Origin: Candidatus Nitrotoga sp. M5
Lineage (GTDB): Bacteria > Pseudomonadota > Gammaproteobacteria > Burkholderiales > Gallionellaceae
Direction: 5' to 3'
DNA: 64,000 nt
Assembly (NCBI RefSeq): GCF_927904885.1
Contig: NZ_CAKMNW010000052.1
Coordinates: forward strand, 54,374-118,373
Below the pieces are notes generated by a model. It was not told the origin of the DNA, ran no database searches, and saw only the letters and a program-made list of their open reading frames with translations. The position numbers were made by a program, and so were the translations under genes. Positions within the stretch are counted from its first letter, which is position 1; each line of letters opens with the position of its first letter. Of the stretch, positions 8,830-17,664 are shown one piece after another.

Positions 8830-9777
8830 ATGAATAATAATGATTCAGGTATTCATGAAATCAATAATGATTCAATACTGCGTCAAATTGATCTAAATTT
8901 ATTGTTGGTTTTTGATGTGCTAATGCAAGAGAAAAGTGTATCTCGGGCTGCTGAGCGTGTCTTTTTAAGTCAATCAGCCATGAGTAATGCACTGAAGCGA
9001 TTACGCGAGATGCTTGAAGACCCTATCATGGTGCGCAGCGCCAAGGGGATGCAGCCGACGCCACGTGCCCTTGCTTTGGAAGCGCCAGTGCGCTCCATTC
9101 TGCAACAAGTGGTTCGCACCATACAGCCCGCACAGCCTTTTGAGCCAGACATCTCACGCGCGCGCTTCATTATTGGTATGAATGACTATAGTGAGAATAT
9201 CGTTCTACCTCCGTTAGCTGCGAGTCTACGTCAATCAGCGCCAAATGTTGAGCTTGTTGTACATATGCTAACGGCAGAGGACCCCGAGCACTTATTAGAA
9301 ACCGGTCGGCTCAGTTTTATCATTGGTGCGGAGGCTTATAACAAGGTCTCCAAGCGATTACGCTCTGAAAATTGGATCAGTGATCGGTTAGTTTGCCTAG
9401 TCAGCCAGAACCACCCATTGGCAGCTCGACAGCAATTAAACCTTGAACAATTCGAGGAATTACGTCATGTTTATCCTTCTCCTCTAGGCTTGCGTACCAA
9501 TATAGTTGAAACCTGGCTTGCCGAGCAGGGGTTGCAAAGGTCCATCGCAGTGACGACGCGAAGTTACTGGGTAGCTGCACAAATTGTCAGCGGAAACGAT
9601 TACCTGCTGAGTGTTCCATTTCGCGTTGCGCTGAAGCTAATGAACAACTTCCCCCTTTGCCTCCTTGAGCCGCCTAAAGGGTTCCCAAGCTTTCGGTTAA
9701 ATCTCACCTGGCACCCTTTATATGAAAGCGATCCCGAGACTCAGTGGATATTGAGCCAAGTGCGTAAATTATTTTAA
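8830..9777 (+). CDS. LysR-family transcriptional regulator
   Basis: A DNA-binding regulator of 315 residues when started at the ATG at 8830; the TTG at 8773 would lie inside the operator region and adds residues without family similarity. The N-terminal winged helix is typical: RQIDLNLLLVFDVLMQEKSV, then SRAAERVFLSQSAMSNALKR and PMVRS-like DPIMVRSAKGMQPTPRA. The remainder is a two-lobed effector domain resembling NodD/LinR/PcpR-type LTTRs (FIIGMNDYSENIVLPPL). The divergent neighbours are its likely targets. The inducer is unknown. Confidence 0.92.
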   Translation: MNNNDSGIHEINNDSILRQIDLNLLLVFDVLMQEKSVSRAAERVFLSQSAMSNALKRLREMLEDPIMVRSAKGMQPTPRALALEAPVRSILQQVVRTIQPAQPFEPDISRARFIIGMNDYSENIVLPPLAASLRQSAPNVELVVHMLTAEDPEHLLETGRLSFIIGAEAYNKVSKRLRSENWISDRLVCLVSQNHPLAARQQLNLEQFEELRHVYPSPLGLRTNIVETWLAEQGLQRSIAVTTRSYWVAAQIVSGNDYLLSVPFRVALKLMNNFPLCLLEPPKGFPSFRLNLTWHPLYESDPETQWILSQVRKLF

Positions 9778-10169
9778 GCCGTGGTCAAATAATGGGGCGT
9801 CGGACATAAGTGGATGAGTTTTTCCCGTAGGAATGGGAATTAGAGCAGGTCAGAGAAATATTTCATGAGCTATTGCTCGGCCAGGCAGAGGTTATTCAAG
9901 ATATCCGTTCACCCAAGGCTCGGTGTTGAGCTTGAGATAGGTTCAGGAGCTTTGATCGAAATCTTTTTGTAAGTGTGGTTTTCTTACTGTACAACCTCGC
10001 GAGTACAATAAAAATCCCAAGTTGGGACGGATTATATTTTATTTTGGATCGGATAGCGGACATAGCGGTTCTCCGCGTAGCGGCTTCGTTCAACTCTTGA
10101 TTCAAATAATCTGCAGCAGGTTACATCATCCTTCCTCCTGCTGATTTAGGTAATTTAAAAGTTATCCCA
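9778..10169. other. Intergenic region between lysR and the HU gene
   Basis: About 390 bases. A 69-codon minus-strand frame (9896-10105) is not supported by codon pattern, start site or similarity. No clear terminator for either flanking gene. Nothing else seen. Confidence 0.35.
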
Positions 10170-10463
10170 TTATTTTTTCTTGGTTTTTGCGCCAGCGACC
10201 GCATCTTTCAATTTACTGCCGACTTTGAATTTAACTACATTTTTGGCTGATATTTTTAACTCTTTGCCTGTGGCTGGATTACGACCGATTCGCGCAGCGC
10301 GTGCTTCTACTGCAAACGTGCCAAAACCTATTAGTTGAACGTTATCGCCTTTTGTTAAAGAAGTTTGAATTGCGGCCATTAATGCATTCACAGTTTCTTC
10401 TATACTGGACTTTGTTTGCTTAGTAGACTTGGCGATTGCATCAATCAATTCTGATTTATTCAT
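10170..10463 (-). CDS. hup: DNA-binding protein HU
   Basis: A 97-residue histone-like nucleoid protein that bends and compacts DNA as a dimer. It has the whole HU fold: MNKSELIDAIA, the dimer helices, GFGTFAVEARAARIGRNPATGKEL (the DNA-clamping arm with the conserved RNP), and FKVGSKLKDAV, followed by a short Lys-rich tail AGAKTKKK. The length is slightly above the usual 90 because of that tail. It could also be an IHF-like paralogue, but the arm sequence favours HU. Confidence 0.95.
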   Translation of the reverse strand: MNKSELIDAIAKSTKQTKSSIEETVNALMAAIQTSLTKGDNVQLIGFGTFAVEARAARIGRNPATGKELKISAKNVVKFKVGSKLKDAVAGAKTKKK

Positions 10464-10636
10464 GATGTTGACTTCCGTGTGGTTGAAAAGACGCTGAACT
10501 GTACCAAGTCATAGTATCAATTACAAGAAATTATAATAAACCTTCATCCTGCAGTCTCGAATTTATTTGTATTGATTTTTTTGCAATGACAATTTTAATT
10601 GTCATTAGCGCACAATAATATCTCTTATAGCTGATG

Positions 10637-11386
10637 TTATCCGAGGAGTACGCTTGCTGAATATGCAGTTAAAAACCCTGCTGCAGCGACAGGCCCGGTG
10701 ATATTGTGGATGTCTTCAAAAGCTTCAGGAACCATCGTTTGAAGAATCATGACTAAAATTGCCCCTGCAGCCACCGCGGTTGCGAATGCCACGTAGATAT
10801 CGCCGAACAAACCAAGAAACCGAAACCCTAGCCACGCTGACATTGCACAAACTCCTGCAATGGAAAACCACAAACCGAAAACGTAACGCGCGCTTTTTCC
10901 TGATGCTCGCATACCAACTGAACTAGATAAGCCTTCGGGGATATTCGACAAAAAAATGGCGAGCACCGTGACTAATGCAACGCCTTTGCCTTCAAGCAGA
11001 CTGACACCAATGGCTGCCGCTTCGGGCACACCGTCAATTATTGCGCCCAGCACAATAGCGGTGCTGGCACCTTTTGCTGAGTGTGAGCCGGGAAATTTAG
11101 ATCGTTTGCGATGTTTTGCACCGTATAAAGAAAGTACAGCATTTGCGCTGGAGTATAGGATGACGCCAAAACTAAAGCCCATTACGGACGAAAGTAACCC
11201 ACCTTTGTGGGTTGCTGTTTCCATAAGCTCAAACGACAAGGTTGAAATTAGTACACCGGCGCCAAACGCCATGACGCTCGCGACTATTTTATGTGGCAAT
11301 TTAACGAAATAGCCTAAAGCAGCGCCCAAAAGCAGCGCTAAGCCAGCAATGCCTCCCCAAAATGCAGCCTCTACCTCCAGTGACAT
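10637..11386 (-). CDS. ZIP-family divalent metal transporter
   Basis: A 249-residue inner-membrane protein with eight predicted helices. Helix 4 carries GAIIDGVPEAAAIG and helix 5 carries SNIPEGLSSSVG, the paired His/Asn-Pro-Glu metal-site motifs of ZIP transporters (here Asp and Asn replace the usual His residues). A positively charged cytosolic loop AKHRKRSKF lies between helices 3 and 4. It would import or export zinc, iron or another divalent ion; the substrate cannot be read from sequence. The family includes GufA-like proteins. It is monocistronic. Confidence 0.85.
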   Translation of the reverse strand: MSLEVEAAFWGGIAGLALLLGAALGYFVKLPHKIVASVMAFGAGVLISTLSFELMETATHKGGLLSSVMGFSFGVILYSSANAVLSLYGAKHRKRSKFPGSHSAKGASTAIVLGAIIDGVPEAAAIGVSLLEGKGVALVTVLAIFLSNIPEGLSSSVGMRASGKSARYVFGLWFSIAGVCAMSAWLGFRFLGLFGDIYVAFATAVAAGAILVMILQTMVPEAFEDIHNITGPVAAAGFLTAYSASVLLG

Positions 11387-11585
11387 ACTACCTCTTCCAT
11401 TAAATAAATTTAACTTTTAATAATTTAATTACATATATTTAAATTATTTAGTTGACCTAAAATCTAAATATAGACGGTATTTTAGAGGCTTAATTGCTTG
11501 TGCTGATTAATCGAAGAATCACCCATACATTGAAATGTCATCATAGTATCACCAAGGGGGGCGGCTTAAGGTTACAGAGAGAATG

Positions 11586-12537
11586 TCAGTGGATATCGTC
11601 TTCTCGCAATTCTAACCGCCGATTACTATGGCTGGCGGGTGCGTCATGTGCGCGCAAGTCAAAATCAGGCAGTATTGCGAACAGAGGGTCAAAAATATCC
11701 GATTGAATACCTTCATACTCTTCCCAACTAGAAGTATTCGTGAATGCATAAATTTGTATGGGAAGGCCTGCTGTAGATGGCTCGAGCTGCCATTCCATTA
11801 AGGTACATTTTTTGATGTGTTTTTGGATTTTCGCGAAAATAGGTTAGTAGATACTGCCTGAATGTGCCGATATTCGTGAATCTACGACCGTTAGGTAAGA
11901 TAGACATGTCCGTGTTTCTGGTTGTGTTTTCATTCTCGATAAGTTTTAGTCGCTCGCTAATATATTGGCTTAATAAATCTGCTTTAGGAAGCCGACTTAG
12001 TAGTTTGTCATCGAGAAAACAGACATTATTCGCCTGGAAAAGAATACTTCTTTTAATTCTTCTTCCTTCAGACTCAGTCATGCCGTGCCAATTTTTGAAA
12101 ATGTCGGATATCAGAGCATAAGTGGATATTGTAGTAATCGTATTATCCCAGTTGCGCACTTTCACCGCTGTTAATCCAATATCGATAACGTCTCCGTCAG
12201 CGTCATATTTCGGTATTTCTAGCCAGTCATCAACCGACAACATTATATTCGCAGATAGCTGTATTCTCGCTACAAGCCCCATGATGGGATCTTTAAAGAT
12301 CAGAAGCAGTGCCGCCGATAATGCGCCTAAACCACTCATTAATATCAGCGGTGACTTACCCATCAATAGTGAAACTGCAAGTAAGATCGTTACCACACTG
12401 GCGATTAATTTAACTGCCTGAAATAGACCTTTTGGCGGAAAATTATTTTTTCTTGCTCGTTTATTAATTAGGCTCAGGAAGTTATCCAGTGCTGAAGCAG
12501 ACAATAAATCGAGGATATTCTCAGCGTCCATATCCAA
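11586..12537 (-). pseudogene. Frameshifted MscS-type mechanosensitive channel (YbdG-like)
   Basis: The upstream frame (to about 11800) matches the YbdG/MscS core: LPPKGLF-like FPPKGLFQAVKLIA, GLGALSAALLLIFKDPIMGLVA, then VDDWLEIPKYDADGDV and VKVRNWDNTITTIS. After QKMYL the frame runs off family sequence, while the minus-strand frame one base away continues it (EWQLEPSTAGLPIQIYAFTN, then WEEYEGIQSDIFDPLFAILP). Removing one base of the TTAA at 11798-11801 restores continuity, so this is a single-base frameshift. Compared with E. coli YbdG as I recall it, about 100 N-terminal residues are also missing. It probably makes no functional channel, unless the frameshift is a sequencing error. Confidence 0.82.
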
Positions 12538-12769
12538 ACAAACTTAACTCCAATATATCCACATTTGGTAAAAGTGCTGATCGCCATGGTGTTTTACATC
12601 GGGCTGCTGTTGTAATGTCTGGTATGGAGTTGATTTCAAAAAAACGGTTTACGATGTAGCGCAATGGATCGTGCTGCCCGGAAAGTTGTTTATGCTACCC
12701 ATCCAGATGGTCGTCATATCATTACTGATTATCCTCGATCATTGATGCCAATTGGGGCATTCTATGCCA

Positions 12770-14038
12770 TCAAGTGGACTTGGATAACTCTTCGTTCTCA
12801 AGGTCTGTTTCGTAGACAGTCGATGCTGTTTGCGCGCTCGTCAATGCATCACCGAAGTCGCTGCGCTGTTCAGTCGGTACACTCAAACGCTGCAAGGCAC
12901 GTCTACCGACATATACGGATAGTGACAAGTGAACAGCACTGCTAAATACGTATAGTCCACTCGGTCCAAAAGCGCCGATCACCAGTGCTGCAAGCAATGG
13001 TCCCGCGATGGCGCCCAAGCCATACAAGAGCAATAAGCCGCTTGAGACCTGCACATATTCGTCAAATCTCGCATGATCGTTAATGAGAGCCACTGCAATT
13101 GAATACAATGGGAACGCCAGGCCTCCCCACAACGCGCCGAGCAGCATTAATGAGAGTTCAGGGATCCTTGAGCCTGCGAAGACAATCACCATGCCAGCAA
13201 CTCCAGCGCCGAGCGCTATAAAAGCCAGAACTCGGCGTCGGTCCAAGCGATCAGACAGAAGGCCGAGTGGCCATTGACAAATAGCACCGCCGATCACACC
13301 GCTGGTCATGTACCACGCAGCTGAATCTGTATTGCCGGTGACCTGTGACGCAAAAACTGCCGAGATTGCCCAGAAAGAACCATTGGTCAGCCCGGCGGCA
13401 AAACAGCTCGCAGAACCCGATGGTGATAGCTCAAACAATCGACGTAGATTGAGCCGCACAACCTGTGGTTTCACTGGTTCATCGGATCGTGATAAGACGA
13501 CTGGGATTAACGCTAACGATACGAGAATTGAGGTAACCACGAAGAGCTCTAACTCGCGCGGATCGTACAGGAACATCATCAACTGGCCCAACGCTATCAC
13601 TGTTAGTGTTATGAAAACGTAGATCGAGAACAGTCTACCTCTGGTCTCGTTGTTAGCACATCCATTTAGCCAGCTTTCAATAACCACATAGAGCACAGCA
13701 AAACAAAAGCCGGTCAGGAAGCGCAATACGCCCCATAACCAAGGGTCGGCCCACAGGCCTAGCACCAGAGGCATCGATGACGCTGCAGCGGTCATAGCCG
13801 CGAATACTCGCACATGTCCTACGCCGCGAAGAAGTGCTCCGCCACGGAGACAACCGATGGTGAAACCAAGGAAATATGATGCTCCTATTGCGCCAATCGT
13901 TACCGTCGAAAAGTTCTCTAGTGCCGCGCGTGTCGGAACCAGTATGCCCTGCAAGCCTTGGCCAGCCAGGAGAATTGCCACGCCAAACAACAGGGCAGAG
14001 GCCTTCGCCAGCGTGTGCTTCATTGCGTATGACCGCAA
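12770..14038 (-). CDS. MFS transporter, YcaD-like
   Basis: A 422-residue major facilitator protein with 12 predicted helices. Typical for the YcaD/UMF family: FLGFTIGCLRGGALLRGVGHVRVFA at the first cytosolic loop region, RFLTGFCFAVLYVVIESWLN in helix 5, NETRGRLFSIY, and the second-half motif GLLSDRLDRRRVLAF. The C-terminus is a cytosolic Ser/Thr/Glu-rich tail of about 45 residues. A start at the second Met (MKHTLAK) is as likely as the one given. Substrate is unknown. It is monocistronic. Confidence 0.88.
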   Translation of the reverse strand: MRSYAMKHTLAKASALLFGVAILLAGQGLQGILVPTRAALENFSTVTIGAIGASYFLGFTIGCLRGGALLRGVGHVRVFAAMTAAASSMPLVLGLWADPWLWGVLRFLTGFCFAVLYVVIESWLNGCANNETRGRLFSIYVFITLTVIALGQLMMFLYDPRELELFVVTSILVSLALIPVVLSRSDEPVKPQVVRLNLRRLFELSPSGSASCFAAGLTNGSFWAISAVFASQVTGNTDSAAWYMTSGVIGGAICQWPLGLLSDRLDRRRVLAFIALGAGVAGMVIVFAGSRIPELSLMLLGALWGGLAFPLYSIAVALINDHARFDEYVQVSSGLLLLYGLGAIAGPLLAALVIGAFGPSGLYVFSSAVHLSLSVYVGRRALQRLSVPTEQRSDFGDALTSAQTASTVYETDLENEELSKST

Positions 14039-14530
14039 CGACTTTCAATAAATTCGAAGTCAGTCTGAACGCATCGAGCTAATCTTGCCCAGTATAAAAC
14101 CGAAGCGACAAGCTCTTGAGTGAAGAGATCATTCATTGCCTTATTTCCTTGTCTCTCAGGTCAGTGTTGAATTCCAGTACCTTACAGGATTATGGTACAA
14201 GTGACGAGCAGTTATCACGACATGGCGAATAAACTTTTACTCGAATTCGGCAGGGCCACTATTAACAAACCTCCGATAATCCAAATCGATCCCCATATTT
14301 TTATAGATTAATTAAGACTGTCTTCAGAATCAATTTGTTAAACCGCTTTAACGTTAACCCGTGCTTCTTAATTTATGCCACTTGAATGAATCAGCGCACG
14401 TGTTGCATGCACAGTTTGCACATCAAGGTGGCTCGTCAGATGAGCTAACAACATGATTTACAAACACAGCGTTGATTAAACTCTCATAATTGAAAATGCC
14501 AGATTTTGTTTTGAGGAACAGCTTAACTAC
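14039..14530. other. Intergenic region
   Basis: About 490 bases before the palindromic repeat cluster. No coding frame or RNA gene recognised. Confidence 0.35.
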
Positions 14531-14697
14531 CATCTACTAAAGTAGGTGGGTTAGCGCAGCCCAGCGCAGAGGACTAAAGTCCTCCTGCACGCGCCTAGCT
14601 AAACACGTAACACCAGCAGGGAGGAACGTGATGTAGATGTTCCTCTCTTGCTGAATTTGCAAGGCTCAAGCTGACCGGCTAAAGCCGGTGGTTAAAA
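14531..14697. repeat. Cluster of REP-like hairpins with TAAA loops (IS200/IS605-like ends)
   Basis: Three hairpins share a TAAA loop: CATCTAC-TAAA-GTAGGTG (14531-14548), GCAGAGGAC-TAAA-GTCCTCCTGC (14566-14588) and CCGGC-TAAA-GCCGG (14675-14688). The first and third are followed by GTGG-type bases, as in REP elements. Between them is a longer stem, CAGCAGGGAGGAAC (14614-14627) pairing with GTTCCTC plus CTTGCTG (14639-14653). The architecture resembles subterminal palindromes of IS200/IS605-type elements or a REP/PATE-like element mobilised by a TnpA-REP enzyme. No transposase is present. Confidence 0.55.
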
Positions 14698-14827
14698 CCT
14701 TGTAATAAAATGTGTATTGTTCAGCATATTCTCGCTCACGACGAAAGATTACTTGCCAGCAGCAAATGTCTGAAGTAGTCGCGTATTGCAACATCTTGAC
14801 TGACAAATTTGTAAAAATAACAGTTTC

Positions 14828-16180
14828 TTATACCAGCCCCTGCTCGATCATCGCATCGGCAACACGAGTAAATCCGGCAATATTGGCGCCGAGCACGATA
14901 TTGCCGGGCGCCTCGTATTTGATTGCGGTATCGCGCGCGCGCGCGTAAATATCCGCCATTATGGCTTTGAGCTGGGTATCAACCTGTTCGAAGGTCCAGC
15001 GTTGCATGCTCGCATTTTGAGCCATCTCGAACTGACTGGTGGCAACGCCTCCGGCATTGGCCGCCTTGCCCGGCCCGTAAAGTAATTTCGCGTCGAGTAG
15101 CAGGTCGACTGCATCCGGTGTGCTCGGCATGTTCGCTCCCTCACTGACTGCAATACAACCGTTGTTTACCAATGCTTCAGCATCTGCTCGGGTCAGCTCA
15201 TTCTGCGTTGCACACGGAAAGGCCAGTTCGCCGGGTATGCGCCACACTGCGTGACCGTCTTCGGGATAATCGTCAAGCGGAATGAAGTGAGCTCTCACGT
15301 GGCGCTGAACATAATTTTTAAGACTGACTTTCTCCACCTCCTTGAGGGTCTTGAGCGTTTCCAGCTTGATGCCGTCCGGATCGTGGATCGTGCCGGTGGA
15401 ATCGGAACAGGTGAGTGGCCGAGCACCGCATTGATAGAGCTTCTCGATCAGATAGATGGCAACGTTGCCCCCACCGGAAACCAGGCAATCGCGCCCTGCG
15501 AGTTCAAGACCTTGGTTTGCGAGCATCTCCTGCGCGAAGTAGACGCAACCGTAGCCGGTCGCTTCTTTGCGGACCAGGGAGCCACCCCACAACAGGCTCT
15601 TGCCTGTGAGCACACCTTCGTAACGGCCTGTGAGACGTTTGTACTGACCGAACAGGTAACCGATTTCACGCGCACCTACACCGACGTCTCCAGCAGGCAC
15701 GTCAGTGTTGGGTCCTACATGCCGATACATTTCGTTCATAAACGACTGGCAGAAACGCATTATCTCAGCATCAGACCGTCCTTTGGGATCGAAATTTGCG
15801 CCGCCCTTGCCCCCACCGATGGGCAGGCCGGTGAGTGCGTTTTTGAAGACCTGTTCGAAGCCGAGAAACTTGATGATGCCAGCATTGAGGTTAGGGTGAA
15901 AGCGCAAGCCGCCCTTATAAGGTCCCAGCGCAGAGTTGAATTCGACTCGATAGCCCTTGTTGACATGGATATTTCCGTGATCGTCCATCCACGGCACGCG
16001 AAACATGATCTGACGCTCGGGTTCGACGATGCGCTCGATGATTGCATGTCGACGATATCTCTCCTCTGTTTCCAGCACCGCACGCAAAGATTCCAGAATC
16101 TCCTCTACCGCCTGATAGAACTCGGTCTGAGCCGGGCTGCTGCGCTGCAGCGCGACGATTGTTTCATGTACGTAAGTCAT
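14828..16180 (-). CDS. gdhA: NADP-type glutamate dehydrogenase
   Basis: Catalyses reductive amination of 2-oxoglutarate with ammonia to glutamate, the low-affinity ammonium assimilation route. The 450 residues match the hexameric bacterial enzyme. Seen in order: the N-terminal helices, GPYKGGLRFHPN, the catalytic-Lys loop LPIGGGKGGANFDPKGRSD, DVPAGDVGVGAREIGYLFGQYKR, the Rossmann segment VSGGGNVAIYLIEKL and the C-terminal helix NIAGFTRVADAMIEQG. An AAAGGTAA-type ribosome site precedes the ATG. Cofactor specificity is by family inference. The gene looks richer in GC than its neighbours by eye. It is monocistronic. Confidence 0.97.
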   Translation of the reverse strand: MTYVHETIVALQRSSPAQTEFYQAVEEILESLRAVLETEERYRRHAIIERIVEPERQIMFRVPWMDDHGNIHVNKGYRVEFNSALGPYKGGLRFHPNLNAGIIKFLGFEQVFKNALTGLPIGGGKGGANFDPKGRSDAEIMRFCQSFMNEMYRHVGPNTDVPAGDVGVGAREIGYLFGQYKRLTGRYEGVLTGKSLLWGGSLVRKEATGYGCVYFAQEMLANQGLELAGRDCLVSGGGNVAIYLIEKLYQCGARPLTCSDSTGTIHDPDGIKLETLKTLKEVEKVSLKNYVQRHVRAHFIPLDDYPEDGHAVWRIPGELAFPCATQNELTRADAEALVNNGCIAVSEGANMPSTPDAVDLLLDAKLLYGPGKAANAGGVATSQFEMAQNASMQRWTFEQVDTQLKAIMADIYARARDTAIKYEAPGNIVLGANIAGFTRVADAMIEQGLV

Positions 16181-16940
16181 TGTTGTTACCTTTTATTACT
16201 TGATTTTTCATTTGATATTTGGTTCCCAGCAAACACAAACGTAATCGATTACAGGAGTTAGCAAGCGCCGCAAGGTGAACATTGCACGCAATCTATAGCA
16301 TTCTATCGAGTGTCAATCGCATGCGACGAACATGCACTGAAGCATTCAGTTGTGATGCCTAATGGAGGCACTGCGGGAAGCCAATGGTCGAACTGGTACT
16401 TCTTTTTGAGTCTATTTCAATTGGCTGTGCCTATTCGCTCGCCGATTGTAGCAGGCAAAGTTCGTACGCTGTTTATCAGCCTTGGTTTGGCAATTGTCGC
16501 ATCAACGAACTCTGGGTACCACTTTGTCTGTGCATAGAGAATTTCCGCGTACACGCCCCGCACTGGCTCAGGCCCTCACCAACTTGTAGTAGGCTAATTA
16601 CTACGTGCTGGTTCCTTTTTTCAAGCTTGCATCAACTTGAGTCTGTTACAGCCTCGTTGCGGAACCAGCTGCCAACTATACGAGTCTTAGGTATATGGAG
16701 TACTGATCCTGCCTGATTCGGCAGTAGTTAGCCCCAGTTACCGCGAAGTGTCATCTTTGTACGGGTCACCTAACGAACAGGTCGGGATCATTTGATAAAA
16801 AAATTTTCACGGGCTATGGTTTCTCACTTACTGAGTACAAGCGCGATGTAGTGTTCGGCTGGTATCATTACGGTGTTGGGTTAATGCTGTGTCTTACGCG
16901 AATGATCGCTAAGGTGACGGAATTTTCCTGAAAAGTTTAC
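16181..16940. other. Intergenic region between gdhA and the peroxiredoxin gene
   Basis: About 760 bases with no believable gene; the short plus-strand frames at 16310-16716 lack ribosome sites and family sequence. An inverted repeat GCTGGTTCC (16607-16615) and GGAACCAGC (16661-16669) could form a hairpin, but it has no T-run. Confidence 0.35.
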
Positions 16941-17501
16941 ATGAGGAGAGTAGCAATTAAACTATTCATTATATTTAGTCTATTAAGCATATTCGCTTTA
17001 CTTGTAGCAAGTCAGTTAGCGCGCGCCAGAGAAATTCTGAATGATGGAGAAGCTGCGCCGAATTTCAAGCTGCCTGACCAGAACGGAAAGATTTATACGT
17101 TGGCGGATTTTAATGGACAGTGGTTAGTGCTGTATTTTTACCCAAAAGATGATACGTCAGGTTGCACTGAGCAAGCATGCAATTTTCGTGACGATCTACA
17201 TCAATTAACTCGACTTGGTGCTCAGATTGTAGGTATCAGTGTGGACGACAGCAAGAGTCACGCTGATTTTGCCAAAAAATATTCACTTCCATTTCCATTG
17301 CTTGCGGACAAGAACGCTGATGTGACCAAGCGTTATGGCGTGCTAAGAAATCTTGGGATAATCAAGGTGGCACGGCGTAATACTTTTTTGATTGACCCGC
17401 AAGGTAAAATTAGTAAGGTATATAACAAGGTAAAAACATCACGTCATTCAAAAGAAATTATTGAAGATTTGAATAAATTATTGGCAGCTGAAACAGTATG
17501 A
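16941..17501 (+). CDS. bcp: Periplasmic BCP/PrxQ-type peroxiredoxin
   Basis: A thiol peroxidase that reduces hydrogen and organic peroxides. 186 residues: an N-terminal hydrophobic signal (residues about 6-24, ending QLARA) followed by a PrxQ domain. The peroxidatic Cys75 and resolving Cys80 sit in YPKDDTSGCTEQACNFRDD, the five-residue spacing of E. coli Bcp. Also visible: VGISVDDSKSHADF and KYSLPFPLLADKN. The signal peptide is unusual for Bcp, which is normally cytosolic, and suggests periplasmic peroxide defence. Start ATG at 16941; it is monocistronic. Confidence 0.92.
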   Translation: MRRVAIKLFIIFSLLSIFALLVASQLARAREILNDGEAAPNFKLPDQNGKIYTLADFNGQWLVLYFYPKDDTSGCTEQACNFRDDLHQLTRLGAQIVGISVDDSKSHADFAKKYSLPFPLLADKNADVTKRYGVLRNLGIIKVARRNTFLIDPQGKISKVYNKVKTSRHSKEIIEDLNKLLAAETV

Positions 17502-17664
17502 AAATTACTACCAGCAACAATTTAGCGCCTAAGTTATTTGTAGTATGTCGTATTTCTATCGAGGTTTCCGAACCCTGTTGTGGCGTTTAGATTTTTTCTA
17601 TTGTGCTATAAGTAGTGTGCTTTCGTTTTTATCAATTTTTACTCTAACCCTAAATTAATATCTG

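Noticed and set aside
9896..10105. 69-codon minus-strand ORF next to HU
   Set aside because: No family sequence and no ribosome site; likely chance frame.
12664..12945. 93-codon plus-strand ORF
   Set aside because: Mostly antisense shadow of the MFS transporter gene.
15251..16261. 336-codon plus-strand ORF
   Set aside because: Antisense to the clearly coding gdhA; no independent family sequence.
17553..17590. tRNA-like TTCCGAACCC segment
   Set aside because: No matching arms or acceptor stem around it.
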